From contig NZ_NKYF01000011.1 in assembly GCF_002262885.1 (NCBI RefSeq), positions 124,001 to 188,000 on the forward strand: a DNA stretch of 64,000 bases. Reading direction: 5' to 3'. Positions within the stretch are counted from its first letter, which is position 1. The number at the start of each line of letters is the position of its first letter. Under the pieces are notes generated by a model. The model did no database searches and was not told the origin of the DNA. It saw only the letters and a program-made list of their open reading frames with translations. Positions 7,889 to 16,974 of the stretch are shown in pieces. The translations under genes and the position numbers were made by a program. This DNA is from Pseudonocardia sp. MH-G8 (GTDB lineage: Bacteria > Actinomycetota > Actinomycetes > Mycobacteriales > Pseudonocardiaceae).

Positions 7889-8902
7889 ATGTCCCCGACC
7901 GTGCTCGCCCGACCCCTCGTCACCGATGCGACCCGCCGCGAGTTCCTGGCCCTCCTCGGCGCCGCCGGGCTGCTCACCGCCTGCTCGTCCGGCCCCGCGG
8001 ACGGTCCCGCCGCCCCGGCCACCCGCACCGTGACACACCCGCTGGGCACGGCCGAGGTTCCGCTGGCGCCGACCCGCGTGCTCGCGCTCGACCGGCGCGC
8101 GGCGCTGTCGCACCTGCTCGCGCTCGGCATCACGCCGCTCGGGGCGCTGACCTCCGAGAGCATCATCGGCACGCCGTTCCCGCCGCTCGTGGCCGAGCAG
8201 ACGCGGGACGTGACCGTGATCCCCACGGCGGGCGGCGCCGACGACGTCAACCTGGAAGCCGTCGCCGCGCTCGAGCCCGACCTGCTGATCGGCTGGACCG
8301 GCGGGATCGAGGAGCAGTACACCGCGCTGTCGGGGATCGCGCCGACGGTGGCGATCGACGTCGACTTCACCGACGCCTCGGTGAGCCTGCGGGCGATCGC
8401 CGCGGTGGTGGGTCGCGAGGCCGAGGCCGACGCCCTGATCACCGCGTTCGACGAGCGGCGGGCGGCGCGGCTGGCCGAGCTCGGGGACATCGGGGCCGTC
8501 TCGATCGTCCTGGGCATCGGCGGCCAGCAGTTCCGCGTCTACCAGCCGACGGGCTCGTCCGTGGCGCGCTGGCTCGCCGAGGCCGGCGCCCGGATCGTCC
8601 CGGAGATCGGCGCGATCAGCGGCGAGCCGTACGGCGACGGCGAGTTCGTGCTGATCAGCCCGGAGAGCCTCGGGCAGGTCACCGGCGACACGATCGTCGT
8701 CATGACCAACACCGGCCCGGCGGGCGAGGCGGCGGTCGCCGAGCTCGAGGGCTCGCCGCTGTGGCCGACGCTCCCGGCCGTGCAGGCGGGGCGGGTCGTG
8801 CGGATCAACTCGCAGGAGTCGGTGGGCTCCTACGGGTTCCAGGGCTACGACGCCGTGCTCGACAGCCTCGTCGACCAGTGGACGGCGCTCGGGGCGCGCT
8901 GA
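7889..8902 (+). CDS. Iron-siderophore ABC transporter substrate-binding lipoprotein
   Basis: A 337-aa FecB/FepB-type periplasmic-binding protein. The N-terminus combines a twin-arginine pattern (TRREFLALLG) with a lipobox (LLTAC, Cys at about residue 32), so it is probably exported by Tat and lipid-anchored. The PBP2 body includes VNLEAVAALEPDLLIGW, typical of ferric siderophore or cobalamin binders. No permease or ATPase gene is adjacent, so it must share a transporter encoded elsewhere. No Shine-Dalgarno site precedes the ATG, agreeing with leaderless expression. Confidence 0.85.
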   Translation: MSPTVLARPLVTDATRREFLALLGAAGLLTACSSGPADGPAAPATRTVTHPLGTAEVPLAPTRVLALDRRAALSHLLALGITPLGALTSESIIGTPFPPLVAEQTRDVTVIPTAGGADDVNLEAVAALEPDLLIGWTGGIEEQYTALSGIAPTVAIDVDFTDASVSLRAIAAVVGREAEADALITAFDERRAARLAELGDIGAVSIVLGIGGQQFRVYQPTGSSVARWLAEAGARIVPEIGAISGEPYGDGEFVLISPESLGQVTGDTIVVMTNTGPAGEAAVAELEGSPLWPTLPAVQAGRVVRINSQESVGSYGFQGYDAVLDSLVDQWTALGAR

Positions 8903-9114
8903 GCAGGGCCATCAGCTCCGCCATCTGCTGCCGGACCGGCACCACGGCCGGACTTCGTGATCTGCGCGACGGGTGCCGTGGCAGGGCCGGAAGCGCCGAC
9001 CAGAAGCCCTGGTCATCGATCGGGCGCACGGGCGGCCGTATCCGGCCGTTCGTGCACCCAACCGATGATCACCGCAGCGCCAAGCAATCTGGACAGCAGC
9101 TTGTTCGCACACCA

Positions 9115-10056
9115 TCAGCGAAGCGCGTTCAGCTCGTCGAGGGCGCGATGGCCGCGCTCGACGACCCCGGGAACGGCATCACCGCGCCCGTGACGGATGG
9201 GGATCTCGAGCATGTGGAGGATCTGTGACGCTACGAGCACCGCCGCCCCCTCCCCGCCGACCAGGTCCAGGATTCTCGTCCACAGCCGCGTTCGGACACC
9301 GTCCAGCAGCGGATCCTGGAACGTGTACCACGCGAGGGTCATGAGATCGGTCGCCCGCGTGCCGCTACCTGCGTTCCCGATATCGACGACCGCCACCACC
9401 GCTCCGTCACGGACCAGGACGTTGCTGGGGGTCGAGAGATCGGTATGGACCATGTCGGGTGCCTCCCGTGGTGGTGCGACGTCGGCACACACGAGCCGCA
9501 GGCGCTCGACCAAGACCGACACCAGGGAGGAATACCCCGAGAGCCCGGCCATGGACCGGCGGAGACGCGACTGCTCCGGCGTCTCGTCGAAATCCGGCCC
9601 GGCGACAGCCGGTTCCTGACCGGTGGCGACCCGCCAGGCGTAGGACCAGTGGTCGTAGGGCTCGGAGGCTTGACCGGCCTGGAGCTCGATGATCTCCATC
9701 AGCTGCTCGACGAGGGACGGGGTCAGCGCTGACGCGGGAGCCGCGTCAACGAAATCCATCAGATGCCATACATGAGTAGCTGTGGCCCCCACTCCGAGCC
9801 AGGCCGGGGTGGGATAGCCGCGCCCGCGCATGTGCTCGACGATTCTCTGGGCGCGCAACGTCTCGTCCAGGTGGTCGGAGTGTGCGCGGGGCACTGCCTT
9901 GAGCACTGCATGTGGCATTCCGGCCAACCGGACGCGCACGGCACCCCCGTTGACGCCTCCGGTCAGGCGGTCGAGAAGAGTGACCTCTGTCCCGATCACG
10001 CCGGCCACGTCGTCCAGGACCTCGGCCGGCAGCTCTTCGGAATGAGCGCAGCACAT
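9115..10056 (-). CDS. Aminoglycoside phosphotransferase (APH)-like kinase
   Basis: A 313-aa protein with an APH/choline-kinase fold. The catalytic loop VHTDLSTPSNVLV (HxDxxxxN) and the metal-binding DIGNAG motif are visible in the C-terminal half; the N-lobe carries a glycine-rich turn (LTGGVNGGAVRVRL) and VLKAVP with the ATP Lys. ATG 10056 is chosen; the frame continues upstream only as antisense to other sequence. The phosphate acceptor (antibiotic or metabolite) is not identifiable. The 212 bases between it and the siderophore-binding gene hold nothing recognisable. Confidence 0.75.
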   Translation of the reverse strand: MCCAHSEELPAEVLDDVAGVIGTEVTLLDRLTGGVNGGAVRVRLAGMPHAVLKAVPRAHSDHLDETLRAQRIVEHMRGRGYPTPAWLGVGATATHVWHLMDFVDAAPASALTPSLVEQLMEIIELQAGQASEPYDHWSYAWRVATGQEPAVAGPDFDETPEQSRLRRSMAGLSGYSSLVSVLVERLRLVCADVAPPREAPDMVHTDLSTPSNVLVRDGAVVAVVDIGNAGSGTRATDLMTLAWYTFQDPLLDGVRTRLWTRILDLVGGEGAAVLVASQILHMLEIPIRHGRGDAVPGVVERGHRALDELNALR

Positions 10057-10111
10057 GCCCAGCAACTTACGGCCGAACCGGCCGGTCCATCCATCGACGG
10101 GCCGCGCTGAC

Positions 10112-10885
10112 CTACCGCCCGCCGAACACCGCCTTCCGCTTCTCCGCGAACGCCCGGACACCCTCCACCCCGTCGGCGGTCCGGTAGAGGCCGAGCAGCA
10201 GCTCGCGCTCCAGGGCAAAGCCCTCCCCGGCCGCGGCGGCGCGGACGGCCGTCTTGGCCGCCGCGAGGGCGTGCGGGGCCCGTCGGGTGAGCTCCTGGGC
10301 CCAGGCCAGCGCCTCGGGCACCACGTCGTCGGCGGGACGGACCCGGTTGACCACCCCGAGCCGGTGCGCCTCGGCCGCATCCAGGCCGCCCGCGGTGAGG
10401 ATCAGCTCGAGCGTCCGGTGCACTCCGAGCAGCCGGGTGAGGCGCTGCGTCCCGCCCCAGCCGGGGATCAGGCCCAGCTCGGTCTCGGGGAGGCCGAACC
10501 GGGCGTCCTGCGCGGCGACGACCAGGTCGCACGCCAGCACGACCTCGAACCCGCCGCCGAGCGCGAGCCCGCGCACCGCCGCCACGGTCGGTACCGGCAG
10601 CTCCGCGATCCGGCGGCAGAGCGCCCCCGCCGTCTCGGTGATCGTGCGCAGCTGCCCCGGGGAGGCGTCGAGGTAGCCGCGGATGTCGGCGCCCGCGGAG
10701 AACGCCCGCGGCCCGCCGGTGAGGACGACCGCCCTGACCTCGCGGTCGGCGGCCACCCGCGCCAGGTGCGCGTCCAGCTCGCCGAGCATCTGCAGGTCGA
10801 AGGCGTTGAGCTTGCGGGGCCGGTCCAGCACCAGCAGCTCGACCGCACCGTGGCGCTCGGCGCGGACGGCGTTGTCGTCAGCCAC
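10112..10885 (-). CDS. Enoyl-CoA hydratase/isomerase (crotonase) family protein
   Basis: A 257-aa crotonase-fold enzyme. The oxyanion-hole segment FSAGADIRGYL and both catalytic glutamates are in place (GGGFEVVLACD and LPETELGLIPGWGG), so it should be an active hydratase acting on a 2-enoyl-CoA. GTG 10885 follows aaggggg and overlaps the end of the CoA-transferase gene by 8 bases. It is the last gene of a minus-strand operon with a CoA-transferase and an MHS permease, suggesting uptake, CoA activation and hydration of an acid. Confidence 0.88.
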   Translation of the reverse strand: MADDNAVRAERHGAVELLVLDRPRKLNAFDLQMLGELDAHLARVAADREVRAVVLTGGPRAFSAGADIRGYLDASPGQLRTITETAGALCRRIAELPVPTVAAVRGLALGGGFEVVLACDLVVAAQDARFGLPETELGLIPGWGGTQRLTRLLGVHRTLELILTAGGLDAAEAHRLGVVNRVRPADDVVPEALAWAQELTRRAPHALAAAKTAVRAAAAGEGFALERELLLGLYRTADGVEGVRAFAEKRKAVFGGR

Positions 10886-12050
10886 GGACGACCCCCTTCG
10901 CCACCAGCGCGTCGATCTGCTCCGCGGTGAGGTCCAGCTCGGCGAGGACGGCGCGGGTGTGCTCGCCCAGCGCGGGCGGCAGCGACCGCAGTCCCGGCCG
11001 CTCACCGTCGTAGCGCACCGGGTGACCGAGCACCGCCACCTCTCCCGCGGTCGGGTGGTCGAAGCGCAGCACCGACTCGTTGTGGCGCACCTGGGGATCG
11101 TCGACGACCGCCGCGTAGTCGTTGACCGGCGCGAACCAGACCTTGCGTTCGGTGAACAGGTCCTCCCACTCCTTGGTCGTGCGCGCGGCGAGGTGTCCCG
11201 CGACGCGCTCGTTGACCTCCTCGCGCCGGGCCAGCACCTCGTCGTCGGCGACGCTCGCGAACCACGGGTCGTCGAGGACCGCCGCGAGCACCGGCGGGGC
11301 CGTGATCGAGACGCAGATGTGCCCGTCGGCCGTCGGGAAGACGCCGTAGGGCGCCTTGTAGAACATCGACGAGATCCGCGACGGGCTGCGCTCGCCGCGG
11401 GACCCGTTGAGGTGGTAGGCGAGCGGCTCGATCTGCAGGTCGAGGGCGGCGCTGAGCAGGTTGCTCTCGACCAGGCAGCCGCGCCCGGTCCGTTCCCGCC
11501 CGTGCAGCGCCGCCAGGATGCCGAGCGCGCCGAGGACGGCGCCGTGCTGGTCGACGATCGAGGCGCCGACCGGCGTGGGCGGGGTGTCGCCGCCGCCGGT
11601 GGCGTGCGCGAGCCCGGAGAGCGACTGGATCAGGACGTCCTGCCCGGGACGGTCCTTGTAGGGCCCGTCGGCCCCGTAGCCCGACAGCGAGCAGTAGACG
11701 AGCCGCGGGTTGAGCTCCTTGAGCGACTCGTAGCCGAGCCCGAGGCGCTCCATCGTGCCCGGGCGGAAGCTCTCGACCAGGACGTCGGCCTCGGCGAGCA
11801 GCTTGCGCAGCAGCGCGATCGACTCGGGCGCCTTCATGTCGATGCTCAGGCTGCGCGCGTTGCGGTTGCCCAGCAGGAAGAAGACGCTCTCGCCGTCGAG
11901 GTAGGCGTCGGGGCCCGACCAGCCGCGCTCGAACGCGCCGCCGGTCGGCTCGACCTTGATCACGTCGGCGCCGAGGTCGGCGAGGATCTGCGTGGCCGAG
12001 GGGCCCTGCAGGAAGTGGGTGAAGCTGACGACGGACACGCCCGAGAGCAC
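10878..12050 (-). CDS. CaiB/BaiF (family III) CoA-transferase
   Basis: A 390-aa family III CoA-transferase: N-terminal Rossmann part with LADLGADVIKVEP, then NARSLSIDMK and the large domain with LSGYGADGPYKDRPGQD. At the position where the catalytic Asp of formyl-CoA transferase is expected (usually GxGQxVDxS) this protein has GCLVESN, i.e. Glu rather than Asp, as far as an alignment by eye allows. GTG 12050 follows ggaagggagg. It would move CoA from a donor thioester to the acid brought in by the upstream permease. Confidence 0.88.
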   Translation of the reverse strand: MLSGVSVVSFTHFLQGPSATQILADLGADVIKVEPTGGAFERGWSGPDAYLDGESVFFLLGNRNARSLSIDMKAPESIALLRKLLAEADVLVESFRPGTMERLGLGYESLKELNPRLVYCSLSGYGADGPYKDRPGQDVLIQSLSGLAHATGGGDTPPTPVGASIVDQHGAVLGALGILAALHGRERTGRGCLVESNLLSAALDLQIEPLAYHLNGSRGERSPSRISSMFYKAPYGVFPTADGHICVSITAPPVLAAVLDDPWFASVADDEVLARREEVNERVAGHLAARTTKEWEDLFTERKVWFAPVNDYAAVVDDPQVRHNESVLRFDHPTAGEVAVLGHPVRYDGERPGLRSLPPALGEHTRAVLAELDLTAEQIDALVAKGVVRG

Positions 12051-12074
12051 GACCGGCCTCCCTTCCGGAGGTTC

Positions 12075-13445
12075 TTAGTGGGTGGGGACGCCCGCGGCCT
12101 CGCGCGCGTCGTCGGCGAGGTCGACGCTCTCCAGCGAGATGCCCTTCGTCTCCCGGGCGAAGGCCACCGCGACCGTGGAGATGACGGCTGCGACCAGCAG
12201 GTAGACCGAGATCGGCACGGACGAGTCGTAGGCCCGCAGCAGCGACGCGGTGATGAACGGCGCCAGTGACCCGGCGAAAATCGAGGTCATCTGGTAGCCG
12301 AAGGACACCCCCGAGTACCGCATCCGGGTCGGGAACATCTCGGCCATCATCGCGGGCTGCGGTGCGTACATCAGTGCGTGCACGACGACGCCGAGGACGA
12401 GCGCGACCACGATCAGCACGTCGCTGCCGGTGTCCATCAACGGGAAGCCGACGAAGCCCCAGCCGCACATCAGCACCGAGCCCACGAGGAAGACGGGCCG
12501 CCGTCCGATGCGGTCGGCGAGGTGGCCGAACAGCGGCACGACCGCGAAGTGGACGACGTGCGCGACGACCAGCAGCAGGAGGATGTCCGTGGTGCTGCTG
12601 CCGACCTTGATCGACAGGTAGGTGATCGAGAACGTGACGACGACCTGGTAGAGGATGTTCTCGGCCACCCGCGCGCCCATCGCCACGAGGATGCCCCGCG
12701 GGTAGCGGCGCACCACCTCGAAGACGCCCAGGTTCTGTACGGCCTGCGTCTTCGCCTTCTCCATCGACTGCACGAAGATCGGGGCTTCCTCGACCTGCGT
12801 GCGGATGTAGTAGCCGATGATCACGATCACGGCCGACGCCCAGAACGCGACGCGCCACCCCCACGCCAGGAACGCCTCCTCGGGCAGGCCGAAGGCCAGC
12901 GACAGCAGCGCCACCGTGGCCAGCAGGTTGCCCACCGGCAGCCCGGCCTGCGGCCAGCTCGACCAGAACCCGCGCCGCTCCGGCGGGCTGTGCTCGCCCA
13001 CCAGCAGGACGGCTCCGCCCCACTCGCCGCCGACGGCGAAGCCCTGCACGAAGCGCAGGACCACCAGCAGCACCGGAGCCCAGTAGCCGATCGTGGCGAA
13101 GCCGGGGAGGCAGCCGATGAGGAACGTGGCGGCTCCGACCAGCAGCAGGCTCACCTGCAGCAGCTTCTTGCGCCCGTACCGGTCGCCGAAGTAGCCGAAC
13201 ACCATGCCGCCCAACGGGCGGGCGACGAACCCGACCGCGTAGATGAGCAGCGCGTTGATGACGCCGTCGAGGGGGTCGTCGGCGCTCGGGAAGAACAGCG
13301 TGCCGAAGACCAGCGCGGAGCCGGCCGAGTAGAGCAGGAACTCGTACCACTCGGCCACCGTCCCCGCCATGGAGGCGGCAATGACCTTGCGCAACTTCGT
13401 GGGACTGGTCGCGGTCACTTCCGCGCCGGGGAGGGGGCGACTCAC
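12075..13445 (-). CDS. MHS-family (metabolite:H+ symporter) MFS transporter
   Basis: A 456-aa major facilitator of the shikimate/proline/alpha-ketoglutarate symporter branch: AGTVAEWYEFLLYSAGSALVFG near the N-terminus, GYFGDRYGRKKLL between helices 2 and 3, and FAVGGEWGGAVLL later are all hallmarks. GTG 13445 is used. It lies 24 bases upstream of the CoA-transferase and probably imports the carboxylic acid that enzyme activates. Confidence 0.88.
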   Translation of the reverse strand: MSRPLPGAEVTATSPTKLRKVIAASMAGTVAEWYEFLLYSAGSALVFGTLFFPSADDPLDGVINALLIYAVGFVARPLGGMVFGYFGDRYGRKKLLQVSLLLVGAATFLIGCLPGFATIGYWAPVLLVVLRFVQGFAVGGEWGGAVLLVGEHSPPERRGFWSSWPQAGLPVGNLLATVALLSLAFGLPEEAFLAWGWRVAFWASAVIVIIGYYIRTQVEEAPIFVQSMEKAKTQAVQNLGVFEVVRRYPRGILVAMGARVAENILYQVVVTFSITYLSIKVGSSTTDILLLLVVAHVVHFAVVPLFGHLADRIGRRPVFLVGSVLMCGWGFVGFPLMDTGSDVLIVVALVLGVVVHALMYAPQPAMMAEMFPTRMRYSGVSFGYQMTSIFAGSLAPFITASLLRAYDSSVPISVYLLVAAVISTVAVAFARETKGISLESVDLADDAREAAGVPTH

Positions 13446-13498
13446 CGATGGCTCCTTCGCCTGTGGTCGGGTGGTACGGAGGGGTCAGAGGCGCCGCA

Positions 13499-13528
13499 GT
13501 TCAGAGGGCGCTGGTTCAGAGGGCGCTG
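13499..13528. repeat. 15-bp tandem duplication spanning a stop codon
   Basis: gttcagagggcgctg is present twice head to tail (13499-13513 and 13514-13528). The copies cover the last codons and the TGA of the FAD oxidoreductase gene (…GSAL-stop), so a second SAL-stop follows directly. A recent slippage duplication is the simplest reading. Confidence 0.8.
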
Positions 13529-14889
13529 CCGTGCTCGCGCATCACCGCGCGGACGTCGGCGCCGTCGATCTCGCGGTAGCGCAGCGACCTGCGCAGCGAC
13601 AGCGACGTGGCGACGGCCGCCGCGTGGCCGTACTCGAAGCACTGCGCGGTCACGCGCGCCGACGCGAGCGCCTCGTGCTCCGCGGACAGGCAGCGGCCCG
13701 CGGTGATGACGTTCTCGCCGGTCGCGGGCACGAGGGCCAGGTAGGGGACCTCGTAGACGTCGTCGAACAGCCACTCCAGGCGCGGCCGGTCGCCGCTGTG
13801 CAGCTCGATCGGCCACGGTGACCGGACCACGCCGTCGGGCCGCTTGCGACACGCCAGGACGTCGTCGTTGCGGAGGGTCTCGGCGCCGACGATGGAGCGG
13901 GTCTGCCGGATGCCCGCCTCGACGCCGGTGTCGACGACGTGGGCGGCGGCGCAGCCGGGGACGTGCGCTCGCAGGAACGCCGCGTAGTCCCGGACCTGGG
14001 CACGGCCGAGGATCTCGGCCTCGGTGAAGTCGGCGGGATCGACGACGTTGAGCATCCGGCCGTCGCGCGCGGTCAGCCGGGTGGCGTTGACCAGCAACTC
14101 GTGCGGCCGGGTGGTGCGGAAGATCCAGATCTTGGAACGGGGCAGGTCCAGCCCCTCGCCGCGGGCGGCGATGATCGCGTCCGACACCCAGGGCTCGCAG
14201 ATCGTGTCGCGGCCCCACGCCCGGTCGAACTCCGGCACGTCGACGTCGCCGAGCCGGAAGAACATCGTGGGGTTCTGGATGGAGCCGTCGGCGCCGAAGA
14301 CGGTGCGGTGCCCCGCCCGCGCGACGACCGCGGCGTCGCCGGACGCGTCGATGGTGCGGGCGGCGCGGATCGTGGAACGGCCTGCGGTGGACTCGACGAC
14401 GACGCCGTGGTGGGTCCCGTCCGCGTCGAGCAGGACCCCGACCACGGTGGTGTGCAGCAGGACCGTGACGCCCGCCGTCACGAGCAGGTGGTCGGCGACC
14501 TCGCGCCAGACGAGGGGATCGTGCGCCTCGGTGAGCGTCTTGCCGTAGAGCTGCGGCTCGGTGAGCCCGCCGCGCTCGAGCAGGAGCTCGCGGAAGCGGC
14601 CCGTGAACCCCTCGATGACGCGCCGGCGGCCGTCCTCGGACTCGGAGGCCAGGTAGGAGCCGCAGATCGTCCCGGACATCCCCGCGACGGCGGCGCCGCC
14701 GCAGAAGCCGTACTTCTCGACCAGCACCACGGAGTGGCCCGCCTCGGCGGCGACCGTCGCGGCCGCGACCCCGGCCGCACCGCCTCCGACCACCACGACG
14801 TCGACCTCGTGCAGCACCGGGAGACCGGCGCCTCCGTCGTTGCTCAGCTGCCACCCGGGGAATTCGTCGACCGGTCGTGCATCGCTCAT
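13516..14889 (-). CDS. FAD-dependent oxidoreductase (FAD_oxidored type)
   Basis: A 457-aa flavoprotein with an N-terminal dinucleotide-binding motif GGGAAGVAAATVAAEAG (about residues 36-52), then VEKYGFCGGAAVAGMSG and IDASGDAAVVARAGH, as in the large family of uncharacterised FAD oxidoreductases acting on carboxylates or sugars. ATG 14889. It lies between the unknown 346-aa gene and the MHS permease on the same strand, so it probably oxidises or reduces the substrate of this operon. Confidence 0.85.
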   Translation of the reverse strand: MSDARPVDEFPGWQLSNDGGAGLPVLHEVDVVVVGGGAAGVAAATVAAEAGHSVVLVEKYGFCGGAAVAGMSGTICGSYLASESEDGRRRVIEGFTGRFRELLLERGGLTEPQLYGKTLTEAHDPLVWREVADHLLVTAGVTVLLHTTVVGVLLDADGTHHGVVVESTAGRSTIRAARTIDASGDAAVVARAGHRTVFGADGSIQNPTMFFRLGDVDVPEFDRAWGRDTICEPWVSDAIIAARGEGLDLPRSKIWIFRTTRPHELLVNATRLTARDGRMLNVVDPADFTEAEILGRAQVRDYAAFLRAHVPGCAAAHVVDTGVEAGIRQTRSIVGAETLRNDDVLACRKRPDGVVRSPWPIELHSGDRPRLEWLFDDVYEVPYLALVPATGENVITAGRCLSAEHEALASARVTAQCFEYGHAAAVATSLSLRRSLRYREIDGADVRAVMREHGSAL

Positions 14890-14934
14890 ATATCGGTTCT
14901 ACATCGGCAGCATGCCCGCTGGCAAGGCCGACCT

Positions 14935-15975
14935 TCACGCGGACGGCATCACCAGCTCCGCCATCCGCTCCGGTGCCCGGGCCGCGGCCTCCTCCCGGAC
15001 GGCGGCGTCGAAGTGGGTGCGCGCGTGCTCCGTCCACTCCCTCTCGCTGCACCCCGGGTCGAAATCGCACTCGAGGTGGGTGGCGTGCAGCGCCGCCAGT
15101 GCCTGGATTCCGGCGACGAGCCCGTCGAGCAGGCAGCGGGCGGGGCGAGCGGGGTCCAGCGCGGTGAAGAACGGGCCGTCCTCGGCGGGCTCGCTCGGGG
15201 CGAGGAGCATCCCCCGCGACGTCAGCACCGCCATCCGCAACAGCTCCTGCGCGATGCCCAGCGGTGTCCGGTCCGGCCGGCCGACGGCCGCCATGCGCAC
15301 CACGGTGCCGGCGACCGCCGAATCGAAGTACTCGACCTGCTCGGCCTGTTCGAGGACGTCCTCCCCGGTGGTCCGGGCGAGACGCTCCACGACGGTGACG
15401 GCCGCCAGGAACCAGTGGATCGCGGCGACGGCGGCGGCAGCGGGCTCGACCTGCGTGTACAGCCCCGGGCCGCACATCGGCACCTCGTGCAGCAGCCGGT
15501 CGGCCTCCGCGATCTGCGCCGGCGACGGTGTCACGCGGGTGAGCATCACGGCCTGGCGCGCGCGGCCCGCGAGGTCGCCGCGCTCGGCGTTCCCGGCGGC
15601 GGCCATCTCCTCCTCGACGTCGGCCACGACCGCTCGGGTGACCCCGGCGCTCCCCACCTCGCACAGCTCCCGCCCGACGCGGTGCGCGCTCTCCACGACC
15701 GGGTGCATCTCCACGCGCACGATGCCGGCTTGCGGGAGGTGCGGGCGGCGGATCGCCCCGACTGCCGCCGCCACGGGGATGTCGAAGACCTCCGGCTGGA
15801 GGTAGCTCAACCACACCGCCTCGGACAGCCGGGTCAGGGCCTGGGCCAGGTGCAGGCCGGCCGTCTCCTGCGTGGCGGCGTTCAGGTGCGCAACCAGCTG
15901 CGCGGTGGCGCCGATGCCGGTGTCCCACACGGCGACGAGCTGGTGGGTGCCGGTGTCGTAGGCGTAGGTCGTCAT
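14935..15975 (-). CDS. Conserved protein of unknown function (346 aa)
   Basis: I do not recognise this family. The protein is largely helical and Ala/Leu/Glu-rich without membrane segments or signal peptide. It contains LPQAGIVRVEMHPVVESAHR, a possible metal- or heme-like His-rich turn, and a C-terminal HATHLECDFDPGCSEREW stretch with two Cys. The start is taken at ATG 15975 (MTTYAYDTGTHQL); no clear ribosome site precedes it. It is the first gene of the minus operon leading into the FAD oxidoreductase and the CoA-transferase. Confidence 0.6.
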   Translation of the reverse strand: MTTYAYDTGTHQLVAVWDTGIGATAQLVAHLNAATQETAGLHLAQALTRLSEAVWLSYLQPEVFDIPVAAAVGAIRRPHLPQAGIVRVEMHPVVESAHRVGRELCEVGSAGVTRAVVADVEEEMAAAGNAERGDLAGRARQAVMLTRVTPSPAQIAEADRLLHEVPMCGPGLYTQVEPAAAAVAAIHWFLAAVTVVERLARTTGEDVLEQAEQVEYFDSAVAGTVVRMAAVGRPDRTPLGIAQELLRMAVLTSRGMLLAPSEPAEDGPFFTALDPARPARCLLDGLVAGIQALAALHATHLECDFDPGCSEREWTEHARTHFDAAVREEAAARAPERMAELVMPSA

Positions 15976-16063
15976 CGGCGCAGGATCGCGCTGCGACACC
16001 CGTCGGTGGGGCGGAACGGGCGATTTCGTTCGCACCTGTGAACGACGTGGCAAGGTGATGCGG

Positions 16064-16963
16064 ATGCGGATCAGCGTGCTGACCTTCCTCGGGAACCGCG
16101 ACCCGGTGAACGGCTACGTCGAGCGCCTGCGGCAGGTCCGCGACGAGGGCTTCACGCGGGCGTGGACGTCGCAGCTCCCCCAGGACCCCGACCTGCTGAC
16201 CACCCTGGCCGTGGCGCTGCGCGAGGTCGAGGGCATCGAGGTCGGCACGGGTGTGCTGCCGATCCAGGTGCAGCACCCGATGGCGCTGGCCCAGCGCGCC
16301 CTGACCGTCAACCTGATCTCCGGCGGACGGCTGCTGCTGGGGCTCGGGCTGAGCCACCAGATCGTGGTCGAGAACGTCTGGGGCATGTCGTGGGAGCGGC
16401 CGGTGCGGCGGATGCGGGAGTTCCTCGACGGGCTCCTGCCCCTGCTCGCCGGGGATGCCGCCGACGCAACCGGGGAGTTCACCAGCACACGCGGGCGGCT
16501 GGTGATCCACGACGCCCCGACACCTCCGGTGTACATCGCCGCCCTCGGCCCGCAGATGCTGCGCCTCGCAGGGCGGCGCACCGCCGGCACGATGACCTGG
16601 ATGACCGGGCCCCGCACGCTCGCCGAACACACCGGCCCCGGGTTGCGCGAGGCGGCCGACGGGCGTCCGGTGGAGGTGATCGCGGCGCTGCCGATCTGCG
16701 TCACCGACGACGCCGCGGCCGCCCGCGCGCAGGCGGCCGAGAACTTCGAGACCTACGGGAAGCTGCCCTCCTACCGCGCGATGCTCGACCGCGAGGGCTG
16801 GGCCGGGCCGGAGGACGCCGCGCTGATCGGCACCGAGTCCGAGGTCGCCGGGCGGGTCGAGGAGATGCGCGCCGCAGGCGTCGCCGAGTTCGTCGGCTCC
16901 CCCTTCGGGCCCTCGGAACTGCAGGCCCGCAGCCGCGCGCTCCTCCTGAGCTGCCGTCCGTAG
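16064..16963 (+). CDS. LLM class (F420-type) oxidoreductase
   Basis: A 299-aa luciferase-like monooxygenase-fold protein: an N-terminal beta-alpha barrel start (MRISVLTFLGNRD), TGVLPIQVQHPMALAQRALTV and GGRLLLGLGLSHQIVVE are typical of actinobacterial F420-dependent LLM enzymes. ATG 16064 is preferred because aagg lies 8 bases upstream; GTG 16055 and ATG 16058 are alternatives. Hydride transfer from F420H2 or FMNH2 to an unknown substrate is expected. It ends 12 bases before the aminotransferase. Confidence 0.85.
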   Translation: MRISVLTFLGNRDPVNGYVERLRQVRDEGFTRAWTSQLPQDPDLLTTLAVALREVEGIEVGTGVLPIQVQHPMALAQRALTVNLISGGRLLLGLGLSHQIVVENVWGMSWERPVRRMREFLDGLLPLLAGDAADATGEFTSTRGRLVIHDAPTPPVYIAALGPQMLRLAGRRTAGTMTWMTGPRTLAEHTGPGLREAADGRPVEVIAALPICVTDDAAAARAQAAENFETYGKLPSYRAMLDREGWAGPEDAALIGTESEVAGRVEEMRAAGVAEFVGSPFGPSELQARSRALLLSCRP

Positions 16964-16974
16964 GCTTGCGAGCC

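Noticed and set aside
8903..9114. Small frames between the siderophore-binding and APH-like genes
   Set aside because: Short, without ribosome sites or recognisable sequence.
9115..10056. Aminoglycoside resistance gene
   Set aside because: The kinase fold is shared with many metabolic kinases; nothing shows an antibiotic substrate.
11002..13350. 782-aa minus-strand frame
   Set aside because: Out-of-frame reading of the MHS permease and CoA-transferase genes, Arg/Gly-rich.
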